DNA of 64,000 bases, taken from contig NZ_LGAP01000002.1 of assembly GCF_001270265.1 (NCBI RefSeq), positions 618,001 through 682,000 of the forward strand, given 5' to 3'. Shown piece by piece: positions 9,101 through 17,534 of this stretch. Position 1 is the stretch's first letter; the number at the start of each line of letters is the position of its first letter. The notes beneath the pieces were generated by a model. It was not told the DNA's origin. It saw nothing but the letters and a program-made list of their open reading frames with translations, and did no database searches. Both the position numbers and the translations under genes were made by a program. The stretch is from Ensifer adhaerens (lineage in GTDB: Bacteria; Pseudomonadota; Alphaproteobacteria; Rhizobiales; Rhizobiaceae).

Positions 9101-9130
9101 AGCCGCCCGGAGATTTCGAGGCGGCTTTTT
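9101..9130 (+). terminator. trp attenuator terminator
   Basis: AGCCGCC (9101-9107) pairs with GGCGGCT (9120-9126), followed by T residues. It sits between trpL and trpE(G). Confidence 0.85.
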
Positions 9131-9177
9131 CGTATTCTGGCCGCGTGGGAAAACCGGGCTTTTACGGAGCGAGACGA

Positions 9178-11367
9178 ATGGCAACGGCAATTCTCGAAGA
9201 CGGCGCGGAAAGCTATACCACCAAGGGCGGCATCGTCGTCATCCGCCGGCGGCGCGAAGCCTCCTATGCGGATGCGATTTCAAGCTATGTCGACAGGCTG
9301 GACGAGCGCCGCGGCGCGGTGTTTTCGTCCAACTACGAATATCCGGGCCGCTACACCCGCTGGGACACCGCCGTCGTCGATCCGCCGCTCGGCATCTCCT
9401 CCTTCGGCCGCTCGCTCTGGATCGAAGCTTATAACGGCCGCGGCGAAGTGCTGCTGTCGATCATCGCAGGGCATCTGAAAACCGTTGCCGACATTACACT
9501 CGTCGCCTCGACGGCGACCCGTCTCGACCTGACGATCAACGCGCCCGACCGCGTCTTCACCGAGGAAGAGCGTTCGAAGATGCCGACGGTCTTCACCGTG
9601 CTTCGGGCCGTCACCAATCTCTTCCATTCGGCCGAGGATGCGAGCCTCGGCCTCTACGGCGCCTTCGGTTACGATCTCGCCTTCCAGTTCGACGCCATCG
9701 ACCTGAAGCTGAAGCGCCCGGACGACCAGCGCGACATGGTGCTGTTCCTGCCGGACGAGATTCTCGTCGTCGACCACTATGCCGCCAAAGCCTGGATCGA
9801 CCGCTATGATTTCGCCAAGGACGGGCTTTCGACCGAAGGCAAGGCGGAAGAGATCGCCAGCGAACCCTTCCAGACCGTCGACAGCATTCCGCCGCATGGC
9901 GACCATCGTCCCGGCGAATATGCCGAACTCGTCGTCAAGGCGAAGGAGAGCTTCCGCCGCGGCGACCTCTTCGAAGTCGTTCCCGGCCAAAAATTCTTCG
10001 AGCGCTGCGACAGCAAGCCGTCGGAGATCTCCAACCGGTTGAAGGCGATCAACCCGTCGCCCTATTCCTTCTTCATCAACCTCGGAAACCAGGAATATCT
10101 GGTCGGCGCCTCGCCGGAAATGTTCGTGCGCGTATCCGGCCGCCGCATCGAGACCTGCCCGATTTCGGGCACGATCAAGCGCGGCGACGACCCGATCGCC
10201 GACAGCGAGCAGATCCTCAAGCTCTTGAACTCCAAGAAGGACGAATCCGAGCTGACCATGTGCTCGGACGTCGACCGCAACGACAAGAGCCGCGTCTGCG
10301 TGCCAGGCTCGGTCAAGGTCATCGGCCGCCGTCAGATCGAGATGTATTCGCGGCTGATCCACACGGTCGACCACATCGAGGGCCGCCTGCGCGACGACAT
10401 GGATGCCTTCGACGGCTTCCTCAGCCATGCCTGGGCCGTGACCGTGACCGGTGCGCCGAAACTCTGGGCGATGCGCTTCATCGAAAGCCACGAGAAGAGC
10501 CCGCGCGCATGGTATGGTGGCGCCATCGGCATGGTCGGCTTCAACGGCGACATGAACACCGGCCTGACGCTCCGCACCATCCGCATCAAGGATGGCATTG
10601 CCGAGGTGAGGGCGGGCGCGACGCTGCTCTACGATTCAAACCCGGAAGAAGAAGAAGCCGAAACCGAACTGAAGGCCTCTGCCATGATCGCAGCCATTCG
10701 CGACGCGAAATCCGCCAACAGCGGCAAGGCCAGCCGCGACGTCGCTGCCGTCGGCGCGGGTGTCAACATCCTGCTCGTCGACCACGAGGACAGCTTCGTG
10801 CACACGCTGGCGAATTACTTCCGCCAGACGGGGGCGACGGTGACGACGGTGCGCACGCCGGTGGCCGAGGAGATCTTCGATCGGGTGAAGCCGGATCTCG
10901 TCGTGCTTTCGCCGGGACCCGGCAATCCGAAGGATTTCGACTGCAAGGCGACGATCAAGAAGGCGCGCGCCCGCGATCTGCCGATCTTCGGCGTCTGCCT
11001 CGGGCTGCAGGCACTTGCCGAAGCCTATGGCGGCGACCTCAGGCAATTGGCGATCCCGATGCACGGCAAGCCGTCGCGCATCCGCGTGCTGGAGCCCGGC
11101 ATCGTGTTTTCCGGCCTCGGCAAGGAAGTGACCGTCGGTCGCTACCACTCGATCTTTGCCGATCCATCCAGCCTGCCGCGCGATTTCATGATCACCGCCG
11201 AAAGCGAAGACGGCACGATCATGGGCATCGAGCACACCAAGGAGCCGGTGGCCGCCGTGCAGTTCCATCCGGAATCGATCATGACGCTCGGTGGTGATGC
11301 CGGCATGCGCATGATCGAAAACGTGGTCGCGCATCTCGCCAAGCGGGCGAAGGTCAAGGCCGCTTAA
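9178..11367 (+). CDS. trpE(G): anthranilate synthase, fused TrpE-TrpG
   Basis: This 729-residue enzyme makes anthranilate from chorismate and glutamine, the first step to tryptophan. The N-terminal two thirds are the chorismate-binding component (for example [18 protein letters not shown] and [18 protein letters not shown]). A short linker at about residue 520 leads to a class I glutamine amidotransferase with FGVCLGLQA (catalytic Cys) and VQFHPES (His). The fusion is typical of rhizobia. GGAG at 9166-9169 supports the ATG at 9178; the longer frame from 9097 would overlap the attenuator hairpin. Control by attenuation is visible upstream. Confidence 0.97.
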   Translation: MATAILEDGAESYTTKGGIVVIRRRREASYADAISSYVDRLDERRGAVFSSNYEYPGRYTRWDTAVVDPPLGISSFGRSLWIEAYNGRGEVLLSIIAGHLKTVADITLVASTATRLDLTINAPDRVFTEEERSKMPTVFTVLRAVTNLFHSAEDASLGLYGAFGYDLAFQFDAIDLKLKRPDDQRDMVLFLPDEILVVDHYAAKAWIDRYDFAKDGLSTEGKAEEIASEPFQTVDSIPPHGDHRPGEYAELVVKAKESFRRGDLFEVVPGQKFFERCDSKPSEISNRLKAINPSPYSFFINLGNQEYLVGASPEMFVRVSGRRIETCPISGTIKRGDDPIADSEQILKLLNSKKDESELTMCSDVDRNDKSRVCVPGSVKVIGRRQIEMYSRLIHTVDHIEGRLRDDMDAFDGFLSHAWAVTVTGAPKLWAMRFIESHEKSPRAWYGGAIGMVGFNGDMNTGLTLRTIRIKDGIAEVRAGATLLYDSNPEEEEAETELKASAMIAAIRDAKSANSGKASRDVAAVGAGVNILLVDHEDSFVHTLANYFRQTGATVTTVRTPVAEEIFDRVKPDLVVLSPGPGNPKDFDCKATIKKARARDLPIFGVCLGLQALAEAYGGDLRQLAIPMHGKPSRIRVLEPGIVFSGLGKEVTVGRYHSIFADPSSLPRDFMITAESEDGTIMGIEHTKEPVAAVQFHPESIMTLGGDAGMRMIENVVAHLAKRAKVKAA

Positions 11368-11388
11368 GGAGCATTGGCAGACAGTCAG

Positions 11389-11420
11389 GCGCCGCCTCCG
11401 TAACAAGGGGCGGCGCTTTT
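11389..11420 (+). terminator. trpE(G) terminator
   Basis: GCGCCGCC (11389-11396) pairs with GGCGGCGC (11409-11416), followed by TTTT. Confidence 0.85.
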
Positions 11421-11443
11421 CGTTGTTGGGTTTTCAGGCGTCT

Positions 11444-12367
11444 TCATGGGACGAGGGGCGCAGCAGGAATTTCGCAGCGATCGGCAAACAGCCGCTCGCT
11501 CAGATAATCGACGAAGACGCGGACCTTCGGCGAGAGATGCCGGTTCGACGGCCAGAGAAGATGAAACTGGCCAGGGACGTCGAGATGGGCGTCGAGCACC
11601 GTTCGAAGCGTGCCATCGGCAAGCGGTCCGCGCGCCAGAAAATCCGGCATGCAGCCTATGCCGAGACCGCTGATCACGGCGCCCCGCAATGCCTCCATGT
11701 TGTTGCAGGTCAAAACCGTTTGCATCAGCGGCATGGTGCCCGGGCCTGACATGACAATCGGCCAATCCTGTAGTTTGCGACTGTTGGGAAACCGAAAGCG
11801 AACCGCGCGGTGACCGTCGAGATCCCGTGGGCATTCGGGAGCGCCGTGATCGGCCAGGTAGGTCGGGGCGGCGCAAAGCAGAAGCCGAAACGGCCTGAGG
11901 GCTCGCGACATCAAACGGGAATCCGGCAGGTCGCCGCTGCGAATGGCGACATCAACCTCCTCGTCGATCAGGTCGACGATGCGATCGTTGAAATCGAGAT
12001 CGAGTTCGACCTCGGGGTAGCGTTCGATGAAGTCCGGCAGCACCGGCAACAGCAGGTGATAGCTGACGATCGGCACGCTGACGCGCAGGCGCCCGCGTGG
12101 CGCCGCGACCGCCCGGGCGAGCGAGGCCTCAGCATCGTCGAGATCGTCGAGCACACGGCGGCAGCGCTCGTGAAACAGCCGCCCTTCCTCCGTCAGCCGG
12201 AGGCTGCGTGTCGAGCGTTGAAAGAGACGGACGCCAAGCTGCTTCTCGAGGTTTGTCACCGCCTTGCCGACGGCCGAAGCGGATAAGCCAAGCACCCGTC
12301 CAGCGGCGACAAAGCTGCCGAGATCGGCGGTTCGCACAAAGGCCGTCAGCCCGCTCAAGCGATCCAT
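11444..12367 (-). CDS. LysR-family transcriptional regulator
   Basis: The 307 residues hold an N-terminal winged helix-turn-helix (LTAFVRTADLGSFVAAGRVL, ASAVGKAVTNLEKQLGVRLF) and a C-terminal inducer-binding domain beginning near residue 90. It is of the AaeR/DsdC-like subgroup common in rhizobia. It is divergent from an MFS transporter gene and probably controls it. A 30-bp dyad lies just upstream of its start and is a candidate binding site. The ligand is unknown. Confidence 0.92.
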   Translation of the reverse strand: MDRLSGLTAFVRTADLGSFVAAGRVLGLSASAVGKAVTNLEKQLGVRLFQRSTRSLRLTEEGRLFHERCRRVLDDLDDAEASLARAVAAPRGRLRVSVPIVSYHLLLPVLPDFIERYPEVELDLDFNDRIVDLIDEEVDVAIRSGDLPDSRLMSRALRPFRLLLCAAPTYLADHGAPECPRDLDGHRAVRFRFPNSRKLQDWPIVMSGPGTMPLMQTVLTCNNMEALRGAVISGLGIGCMPDFLARGPLADGTLRTVLDAHLDVPGQFHLLWPSNRHLSPKVRVFVDYLSERLFADRCEIPAAPLVP

Positions 12368-12390
12368 GTCCTCTCCTATTCGAGCGTTTT

Positions 12391-12420
12391 ATTCCGCCAT
12401 GACCGGAGTGATGGCGGTAT
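12391..12420. promoter_or_regulatory. candidate LysR operator dyad
   Basis: ATTCCGCCAT and ATGGCGGTAT form an inverted repeat (9 of 10 pairs) around a 10-base spacer, 24 bases upstream of the regulator start and between the divergent genes. Position and symmetry suit autoregulation; the protein that binds it is inferred. Confidence 0.45.
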
Positions 12421-12549
12421 TTTCCGCCCATTGTGTCCAATCTATCCTGCTCACGTCAATCGGTACCCACTGACACGGATCATTCGGCCGGCCATCTTGC
12501 GTCCGCCCGGCGGGTTTTCATTTGCTCGAACACAGCGGAATCACAAGAC

Positions 12550-14100
12550 ATGAGAGAGAAGATCAGGAGTGGGGGCAACGCCGGACGGGTGTTCGTTCTT
12601 GTCGCCGTTTGCTGCGCCGCCGCGGCGATGCCGCTGACTTTCACCGGACCGGCCGTGGCACTGCCTTCGATCGGTCGCACGCTGGGCGGAAGCCCGCTGG
12701 CGCTCAATTGGGTCACCAACGCCTTCATGCTGACCTTCGGCAGCACCTTGATGGCGGCTGGCGCGCTTGCCGATACCTATGGCCGCAAGCGCATGTTCCT
12801 TGGCGGGCTGGCAGCCTTCGGCCTGTTCTCGCTCGGTCTTGCTTTCGCCAGCGACATTGTCTGGTTCGACATTCTCAGAGCCCTGCAGGGTGTCGGAGCG
12901 GCCGCTGCGTTTTCCGGCGCCATGGCGTCATTGGCGCAGGAGTTTGAAGAGGGGGAACGGCTGCGGGCGTTCAGCGTGGTCGGCGCGAGTTTTGGCGTGG
13001 GCCTTGCCTTCGGCCCGATCGCCTCAGGCCTCGTGGTCGAGGCGTTTGGCTGGCCGGCAATCTTTCTGCTCGTTGTTGCGCTTGCGGCCCTTGCCCTCGT
13101 GCTCGGCGCAGTCTTTCTCCGGGAAACGCGCGATCCGAATGCCGCGGGTCTTGACTGGAAAGGGGCGGCGACCTTCACGCTGGCGCTGGCATTTCTGACA
13201 TACGGCATCCTGCAGATGCCCGACGTTGGCTGGACCGATCCTTTCGTCCTCGCTGTACTGGTGGCCGCCGTTGTCTTCTTCTTTGCCTTCTACCGGATCG
13301 AGCGTTCCGTGGCGCGGCCGATGCTGGACCTGTCGCTGTTCAGATATCCGCGGTTCGTCGGCGTGCAACTGCTCGCCGCGGCGCCGGCCTACGGTTTCGT
13401 TGTCCTGCTCATTCTTCTGCCGGTGCGCTTCATCGGCATCGAAGGCATGAGCGAAATTGCCGGAGGGCGGATGATGATTGCGCTCTCCGCTCCGCTTCTC
13501 GTCTTGCCGATCGCCGCCGGTCTGTTGACGCGCTGGTTTGCGCCGGCGGTCATCTGCGGGACGGGGCTGCTGCTGTCGGCCGCCGGACTTGCCTGGCTCA
13601 GCCAGTTTCCCGTGGGCTCGCAGCCGGAGCTACTGGTCTGGCCATTGTTGCTTGTCGGCATCGGCATCAGCCTGCCCTGGGGATTGATGGATGGTCTTGC
13701 GGTCAGCGTGGTGCCGAAGGAGCGGGCAGGAATGGCGACGGGGATCTTCAGCACCACCCGTGTTGCAGGCGAAGGTGTCGCGCTTGCGGTGGTGACGGCA
13801 CTTCTCTCTGCCTTCACGCAGATGAATCTGGGCCCGGCGGCGGGCGAACATGCCGCTGGTGCCGCCCAGCGGCTTGGCACCGGTAACGTCGCGGCGGCGG
13901 GCAGCATGGTGCCGTCGATGGCGCGGGCCGCTATGCTTCAGGCCTATAATGATGCGTTCAGCGCACTGCTCTGGCTTTTGTCCGCCATTACTGCGGCAAC
14001 GGCCGTGGTCGTCTTTCTGTATCTTGGGAAGAGCGCCGACGTGATCGACGGCGCAGCCGGTGAACCCGGCCCGCTGCGGACCACAGTTATGGACCCGTGA
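12550..14100 (+). CDS. MFS drug-resistance transporter (EmrB/QacA, DHA2 type)
   Basis: About 516 residues with roughly 14 hydrophobic segments, beginning at VFVLVAVCCAAAAMPLTFTG. GALADTYGRKRMFLGG is the conserved MFS loop between helices 2 and 3, and the first segment ends in the family-typical GPAVALPSIGRTLG. It is an inner-membrane proton antiporter, probably exporting drugs or metabolites. The ATG at 12550 has GGA about 10 bases upstream; the longer frame from 12433 adds a polar, unlikely extension. The divergent LysR gene is the likely regulator. Confidence 0.88.
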   Translation: MREKIRSGGNAGRVFVLVAVCCAAAAMPLTFTGPAVALPSIGRTLGGSPLALNWVTNAFMLTFGSTLMAAGALADTYGRKRMFLGGLAAFGLFSLGLAFASDIVWFDILRALQGVGAAAAFSGAMASLAQEFEEGERLRAFSVVGASFGVGLAFGPIASGLVVEAFGWPAIFLLVVALAALALVLGAVFLRETRDPNAAGLDWKGAATFTLALAFLTYGILQMPDVGWTDPFVLAVLVAAVVFFFAFYRIERSVARPMLDLSLFRYPRFVGVQLLAAAPAYGFVVLLILLPVRFIGIEGMSEIAGGRMMIALSAPLLVLPIAAGLLTRWFAPAVICGTGLLLSAAGLAWLSQFPVGSQPELLVWPLLLVGIGISLPWGLMDGLAVSVVPKERAGMATGIFSTTRVAGEGVALAVVTALLSAFTQMNLGPAAGEHAAGAAQRLGTGNVAAAGSMVPSMARAAMLQAYNDAFSALLWLLSAITAATAVVVFLYLGKSADVIDGAAGEPGPLRTTVMDP

Positions 14101-14165
14101 AAGCGGGAGTGAGCCGATCAACCCTTTGACAAGCCGGCATCATTGGCACATATGTTTTCCAGTAA

Positions 14166-14196
14166 CCGCCTGCGCGAAATTCGCGCGGGCGGTTTT
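14166..14196 (+). terminator. terminator between the MFS and CDF genes
   Basis: CCGCC/GGCGG (14166-14170, 14188-14192) and GCGCG/CGCGC (14172-14176, 14182-14186) form one stem, followed by TTTT. Confidence 0.8.
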
Positions 14197-14253
14197 GCGT
14201 TTCAATGGGCTTGCGTTTGCAACTCGTTTGCATCTGCATGAGGAATGAAGAAG

Positions 14254-15174
14254 ATGTCTGGATCCGAAAACCGAACCGTCCTGCGGCTTGCCTTCTGGGG
14301 CATTCCGCTTTCTCTGGCCGTCTTGGGGCTGAAGCTTCTCGCCTGGTGGGTAACGGGCTCGGTGGCCCTTCTGTCCGATGGCCTCGAGTCCACGGTCAAT
14401 GTGATCGTGGCGGTGATCGCCTATCTGATGATCGGTTATGCGGCGAAACCGGCGGATGCCGGCCATCCCTTCGGGCATCACAAGGCGGAGTATTTTTCCG
14501 CCGTCATCGAGGGCGTGCTGATCGTGGTTGCCGCTCTGCTGATCGTCTGGGAAGCCGTGCCGGCGATGATGGCGCCGGTGGTGCTGGAGGCCCCGGCGCT
14601 GGGTTTGGCGATCAACTTCGCAGCGGGTGTCGTCAACGCCATCTGGGCCTATGTGCTGATCCGCGCCGGCCGGAAGCATCGCTCGCCGGCATTGAGCGCC
14701 GACGGCCATCATATTCTCTCCGACGTCGTGACCTCGATCGGCGTCTTGATCGGCCTTGTTCTTGCCATTGCCACCGGTTACGCGATCCTCGATCCCTTGC
14801 TCGCCGTGATCGTCGCCTGCAACATCCTCTTCCAGGGCTGGATGGTGATATCGCGCTCGATCGACGGGTTGATGGACCGGGCTGTGCCAGCCGACGAGGA
14901 GGAGGCGATCAAGATTGCGATTGCCGCCAATGCCAAGGGTTCGCTCGGGGTGCATGACCTCAAGAGCCGCCAGGCAGGCCCGGTGATCTTTGTGGATTTC
15001 CACATGGTCGTGCCCGAAATGATGCCGGTGGGCGAGGCGCATGATATCTGCGATCGGATCGAGGACGCGATCCGCGCCGTTCATCCCGGCGCCAAGATCG
15101 CGATCCATGTCGAGCCGGAAGGTGAAAAGGCGCACGGCGTGCGCGTAAAAGTGAGTGGAGCACCACGGAAATGA
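14254..15174 (+). CDS. cation diffusion facilitator transporter
   Basis: This inner-membrane efflux pump for a divalent metal has about six membrane segments, then a cytoplasmic domain ending at [16 protein letters not shown]. Metal-site motifs are LLSDGLEST in helix 2 and [13 protein letters not shown] in helix 5 (HxxxD); [13 protein letters not shown] joins helices 2 and 3. The metal (Zn, Mn, Fe or Co) cannot be told by eye. GAGGAA sits 9 bases before the ATG at 14254, making it a better start than 14245. Its stop overlaps the queF start (ATGA). Confidence 0.9.
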   Translation: MSGSENRTVLRLAFWGIPLSLAVLGLKLLAWWVTGSVALLSDGLESTVNVIVAVIAYLMIGYAAKPADAGHPFGHHKAEYFSAVIEGVLIVVAALLIVWEAVPAMMAPVVLEAPALGLAINFAAGVVNAIWAYVLIRAGRKHRSPALSADGHHILSDVVTSIGVLIGLVLAIATGYAILDPLLAVIVACNILFQGWMVISRSIDGLMDRAVPADEEEAIKIAIAANAKGSLGVHDLKSRQAGPVIFVDFHMVVPEMMPVGEAHDICDRIEDAIRAVHPGAKIAIHVEPEGEKAHGVRVKVSGAPRK

Positions 15175-15635
15175 GCAAGACTGACGTATCCGGCCTGTCG
15201 CAATTGGGCGCGAAGGTCGACCTGCCACAGAGCCCCGACGAAGCGGTGCTTGAGCGCGTGCCGAGCGGCAACCAGGGCGCGGACTTCCTGGTGCGGTTCA
15301 CCGCGCCGGAATTCACTTCGCTCTGCCCGATGACCGGCCAGCCTGACTTCGCCCATATCGTCATCGACTACGTGCCGGATGAATGGCTGGTGGAATCGAA
15401 GTCGCTGAAGCTGTTCCTGCATTCCTTCCGCAATCACGGCGCCTTTCACGAGGATTGCACCATCGACATTGCCAAGCGGCTGGTGACGCTCTTGTCGCCA
15501 CGATGGCTGCGCATCGGCGCCTACTGGTATCCGCGCGGCGGCATTCCGATCGATGTCTTCTGGCAGACCGGCAAGCCGCCGGAAGGGCTCTGGTTGCCCG
15601 ACCAGGGCGTTCCCACCTATCGCGGTCGCGGATAG
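15171..15635 (+). CDS. queF: NADPH-dependent 7-cyano-7-deazaguanine reductase
   Basis: It reduces preQ0 to preQ1 in queuosine synthesis. The 154-residue length marks the short, unimodular T-fold type. [16 protein letters not shown] carries the catalytic Cys and Asp; [21 protein letters not shown] is the QueF substrate and cofactor motif. It overlaps the cation transporter gene by 4 bases (ATGA), so translation is probably coupled. A strong terminator starts immediately after the stop. Confidence 0.95.
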   Translation: MSKTDVSGLSQLGAKVDLPQSPDEAVLERVPSGNQGADFLVRFTAPEFTSLCPMTGQPDFAHIVIDYVPDEWLVESKSLKLFLHSFRNHGAFHEDCTIDIAKRLVTLLSPRWLRIGAYWYPRGGIPIDVFWQTGKPPEGLWLPDQGVPTYRGRG

Positions 15636-15665
15636 AAAATGGCGGGCCTGGCCCGCCATTTTCGT
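15636..15665. terminator. queF terminator, possibly bidirectional
   Basis: AAAATGGCGGGC (15636-15647) and GCCCGCCATTTT (15651-15662) form a 12-bp stem. It lies between convergent queF and hupE and carries A and T tails on both sides, so it could end both transcripts. Confidence 0.88.
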
Positions 15666-15685
15666 TTTGCGCCTTGTTACGACCG

Positions 15686-16264
15686 TCAGCCGAAGATCAA
15701 GGTTGCGCCCGCGAGAGCCGTGATGCCGCCGAGAACGCGCGCCAGCGCGCCGCCGCCCGAGAGGCGACCGAGCATCATCCCAAGACCGATGCCGGCTGCG
15801 TGAAGGGCGGTAGTGGCAATCAGGAAGCCGACCGAGAAGGCAAGCGCGCCGGCACTGCCGAGCTCGCCGCCATGCGCATGACCGTGGAAGAGCGCGAAGA
15901 GGCCGACGATCGCTGCCGACGCTGATGTATCGAGGCGTACGGCCATGGCCACCAGCAACCCCAGTGCGACGACCGAGGCGAGGATCGCGGGCTCGACAAA
16001 GGGAAGACCGATGCCGGCGGTTGCCAGCGTGAAGCCGACGGCCATCATCGAAACGAAGGCCGTCGGCACGATCCATAGCGCCCGACCGCCGATCTGCGCC
16101 GCCCAGAGACCGACGGCGATCATGACCAGGATATGGTCGAGGCCGAAGAGCGGATGCGAGAAGCCGGCCGCAAACGAGCCGTGCTCGTCCGGGCTGAGGT
16201 GTGCGAAGGCGGGTGCTGTGGATGCCATCAGCGCCGCCGCCGCAATCAGGATGCGTCTGTTCAT
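15686..16264 (-). CDS. hupE: HupE/UreJ family metal transporter
   Basis: A 192-residue inner-membrane protein with a cleavable-looking N-terminus (RRILIAAAALMASTAPAFA) and about six membrane segments. HPLFGLDHILVMIAVGLWAAQ is the family signature (HPxxGxDH), and LFHGHAHGGEL adds His residues typical of Ni/Co permeases. HupE/UreJ proteins supply nickel or cobalt. GGGGACAG is well placed before the ATG at 16264, making the 16276 start less likely. No hydrogenase or urease genes are nearby, so the metal and its use remain open. Confidence 0.88.
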   Translation of the reverse strand: MNRRILIAAAALMASTAPAFAHLSPDEHGSFAAGFSHPLFGLDHILVMIAVGLWAAQIGGRALWIVPTAFVSMMAVGFTLATAGIGLPFVEPAILASVVALGLLVAMAVRLDTSASAAIVGLFALFHGHAHGGELGSAGALAFSVGFLIATTALHAAGIGLGMMLGRLSGGGALARVLGGITALAGATLIFG

Positions 16265-16504
16265 GTCTGTCCCCATGGATCGACAGGGCCTGGGAGGAAG
16301 CCCCGTCTTTGCTGCTTTTTGACGGGATCGATCTTATTGGGCTTTGGGTCTCTGTCCATACGGCATTTGGCGGTGGCAGCGTTTACCATAGGCACAGTCC
16401 GGTTTGCCGCTTTGTCGCCCCTCCGGTTTGTTGCATTGTCTTCGCGGTCGAGTCGCATTATCTGACTTTGACAGAGAAATTCATGAGACGCCGGAGAAAC
16501 ACGG

Positions 16505-17089
16505 ATGAACGACAACGACGAGGAAGACAAGAAGACCGAATTGCCCTTGGGCAAGGAAACGGAGGCGAACCTTTTCAAGTCGCGCTCGATTTTCATTTAC
16601 GGCACGATCACGCAGGAACTGGCGCAGAAGGTGTGCTCGCAGCTCGTGGCGCTTGCGTCTGCCAGCGATGACGACATTCGCCTCTTCGTCAGCTCGCCCG
16701 GCGGCCACGTCGAATCCGGCGACAGCATTCACGACATGATCAAGTTCGTGAAGCCGAAGGTCTGGACGATCGGCACAGGCTGGGTCGCATCGGCCGGCGC
16801 GCTGATCTATGTCGGCGTGCCCAAGGAGCGTCGCGTTTGCCTGCCGAACACCCGCTTCCTGCTTCACCAACCGTCGGGCGGCACCCGCGGCATGGCTTCC
16901 GATATCGAGATCCAGGCACGCGAAATCATCAAGATGAACGAGCGCCTGAACAGGATCTTTTCCGAAGCGACCGGCCAGACGGTCGAAAAGATCGCCAAGG
17001 ACACGGAACGCGATTATTGGCTGTCGGCTGAAGAGGCCAAGAATTACGGTCTCGTCTCGCGCATCATCACCTCGGTTTCGGATATCTGA
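16505..17089 (+). CDS. clpP: ClpP-like ATP-dependent protease subunit
   Basis: The 194-residue serine protease fold has [13 protein letters not shown] (nucleophile Ser96), [10 protein letters not shown] (His121) and [18 protein letters not shown] (likely Asp169), so the triad appears intact. [17 protein letters not shown] is the oxyanion and substrate-binding region. The acidic N-terminus (NDNDEEDKK) and changes around the Ser differ from the main housekeeping ClpP. It resembles an extra rhizobial paralogue (ClpP3 type), which may form mixed barrels. No clpX or clpA is adjacent. A hairpin terminator follows. Confidence 0.88.
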   Translation: MNDNDEEDKKTELPLGKETEANLFKSRSIFIYGTITQELAQKVCSQLVALASASDDDIRLFVSSPGGHVESGDSIHDMIKFVKPKVWTIGTGWVASAGALIYVGVPKERRVCLPNTRFLLHQPSGGTRGMASDIEIQAREIIKMNERLNRIFSEATGQTVEKIAKDTERDYWLSAEEAKNYGLVSRIITSVSDI

Positions 17090-17124
17090 GGACGGCATTC
17101 CGTCGGCAACGGCGTTGAGATCGC

Positions 17125-17157
17125 AAAGGGCATCGGCGGAAGCGCCGGTGCCCTTTT
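17125..17157 (+). terminator. terminator after the clpP-like gene
   Basis: AAAGGGCA (17125-17132) pairs with TGCCCTTT (17149-17156); an inner CGGCG/CGCCG pair extends the stem and a short T-run follows. Confidence 0.75.
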
Positions 17158-17250
17158 GCTTTGCCGAGCATCGCGCGAGGGGCGGCCCTCGTCATGTTTC
17201 AGCTCCGCGGAGCCTTGCTCCGTTTCGGCAAGCCGTGTATAGGCTTTGGC

Positions 17251-17376
17251 ATGACCAAGGCTAACGCATATCAGATCGCTACGATCTCTGCCGCACACGA
17301 TGACAATCGTGCGCCGCTGCGCGCCTTCGCCTCGCTTCTTCTTCTCGGCCTTACTCGCGGTTGCCGGGTTCGCTGA
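17251..17376 (+). CDS. putative leucine leader peptide of leuA (41 residues)
   Basis: The frame from ATG 17251 to TGA 17376 encodes a peptide whose end reads ASLLLLGLTRGCRVR. Four consecutive Leu codons (CTT CTT CTT CTC, 17335-17346) and a fifth after one Gly are what a leucine-sensing attenuator needs. Two hairpins lie between it and leuA. The peptide start is uncertain, since an earlier in-frame ATG exists at 17161. No protein evidence is available. Confidence 0.6.
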   Translation: MTKANAYQIATISAAHDDNRAPLRAFASLLLLGLTRGCRVR

Positions 17377-17505
17377 GGAGCGCCCGGCGGCCGAAAAGCC
17401 ATGCCGGCAGATGCTCCTCGAATCCCATAGAGTTTTAGGACAAACGCGCCCGCCGCGGCATTTGCCATCGCAATCCGATCCCCGATCGGTTATGGCAAAG
17501 CGGCC
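17375..17505 (+). promoter_or_regulatory. leuA leader hairpins (attenuator candidate)
   Basis: GAGGAGC (17375-17381), overlapping the leader stop codon, can pair with GCTCCTC (17413-17419). Downstream, TTTGCCAT (17461-17468) pairs with ATGGCAAA (17492-17499), CCGATC (17475-17480) with GATCGG (17484-17489), and GCCGC (17453-17457) with GCGGC (17500-17504). The second structure ends about 30 bases before the leuA ATG. No T-run follows, so control may act by another route than intrinsic termination. Confidence 0.55.
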
Positions 17506-17534
17506 AGAGCGCTCAGTGATGAAGAGAAGCTGCA

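Larger units (their letters stand above)
9020..9130 (+). ncRNA. rnTrpL: trp attenuator / rnTrpL small RNA
   Basis: When charged tRNA-Trp is plentiful, transcription should stop at the hairpin at 9101-9126, releasing a leader RNA of about 110 bases. When the ribosome stalls on the Trp codons, a GAGGCGGCC stretch after the leader stop can pair differently and allow read-through to trpE(G). In S. meliloti this RNA is also described as a trans-acting sRNA (rnTrpL, earlier RcsR1). Boundaries here are predicted. Confidence 0.8.

Noticed and set aside
16265-16504. A cobalamin riboswitch between hupE and the clpP-like gene
   Set aside because: The conserved B12-box was looked for and not found on either strand.
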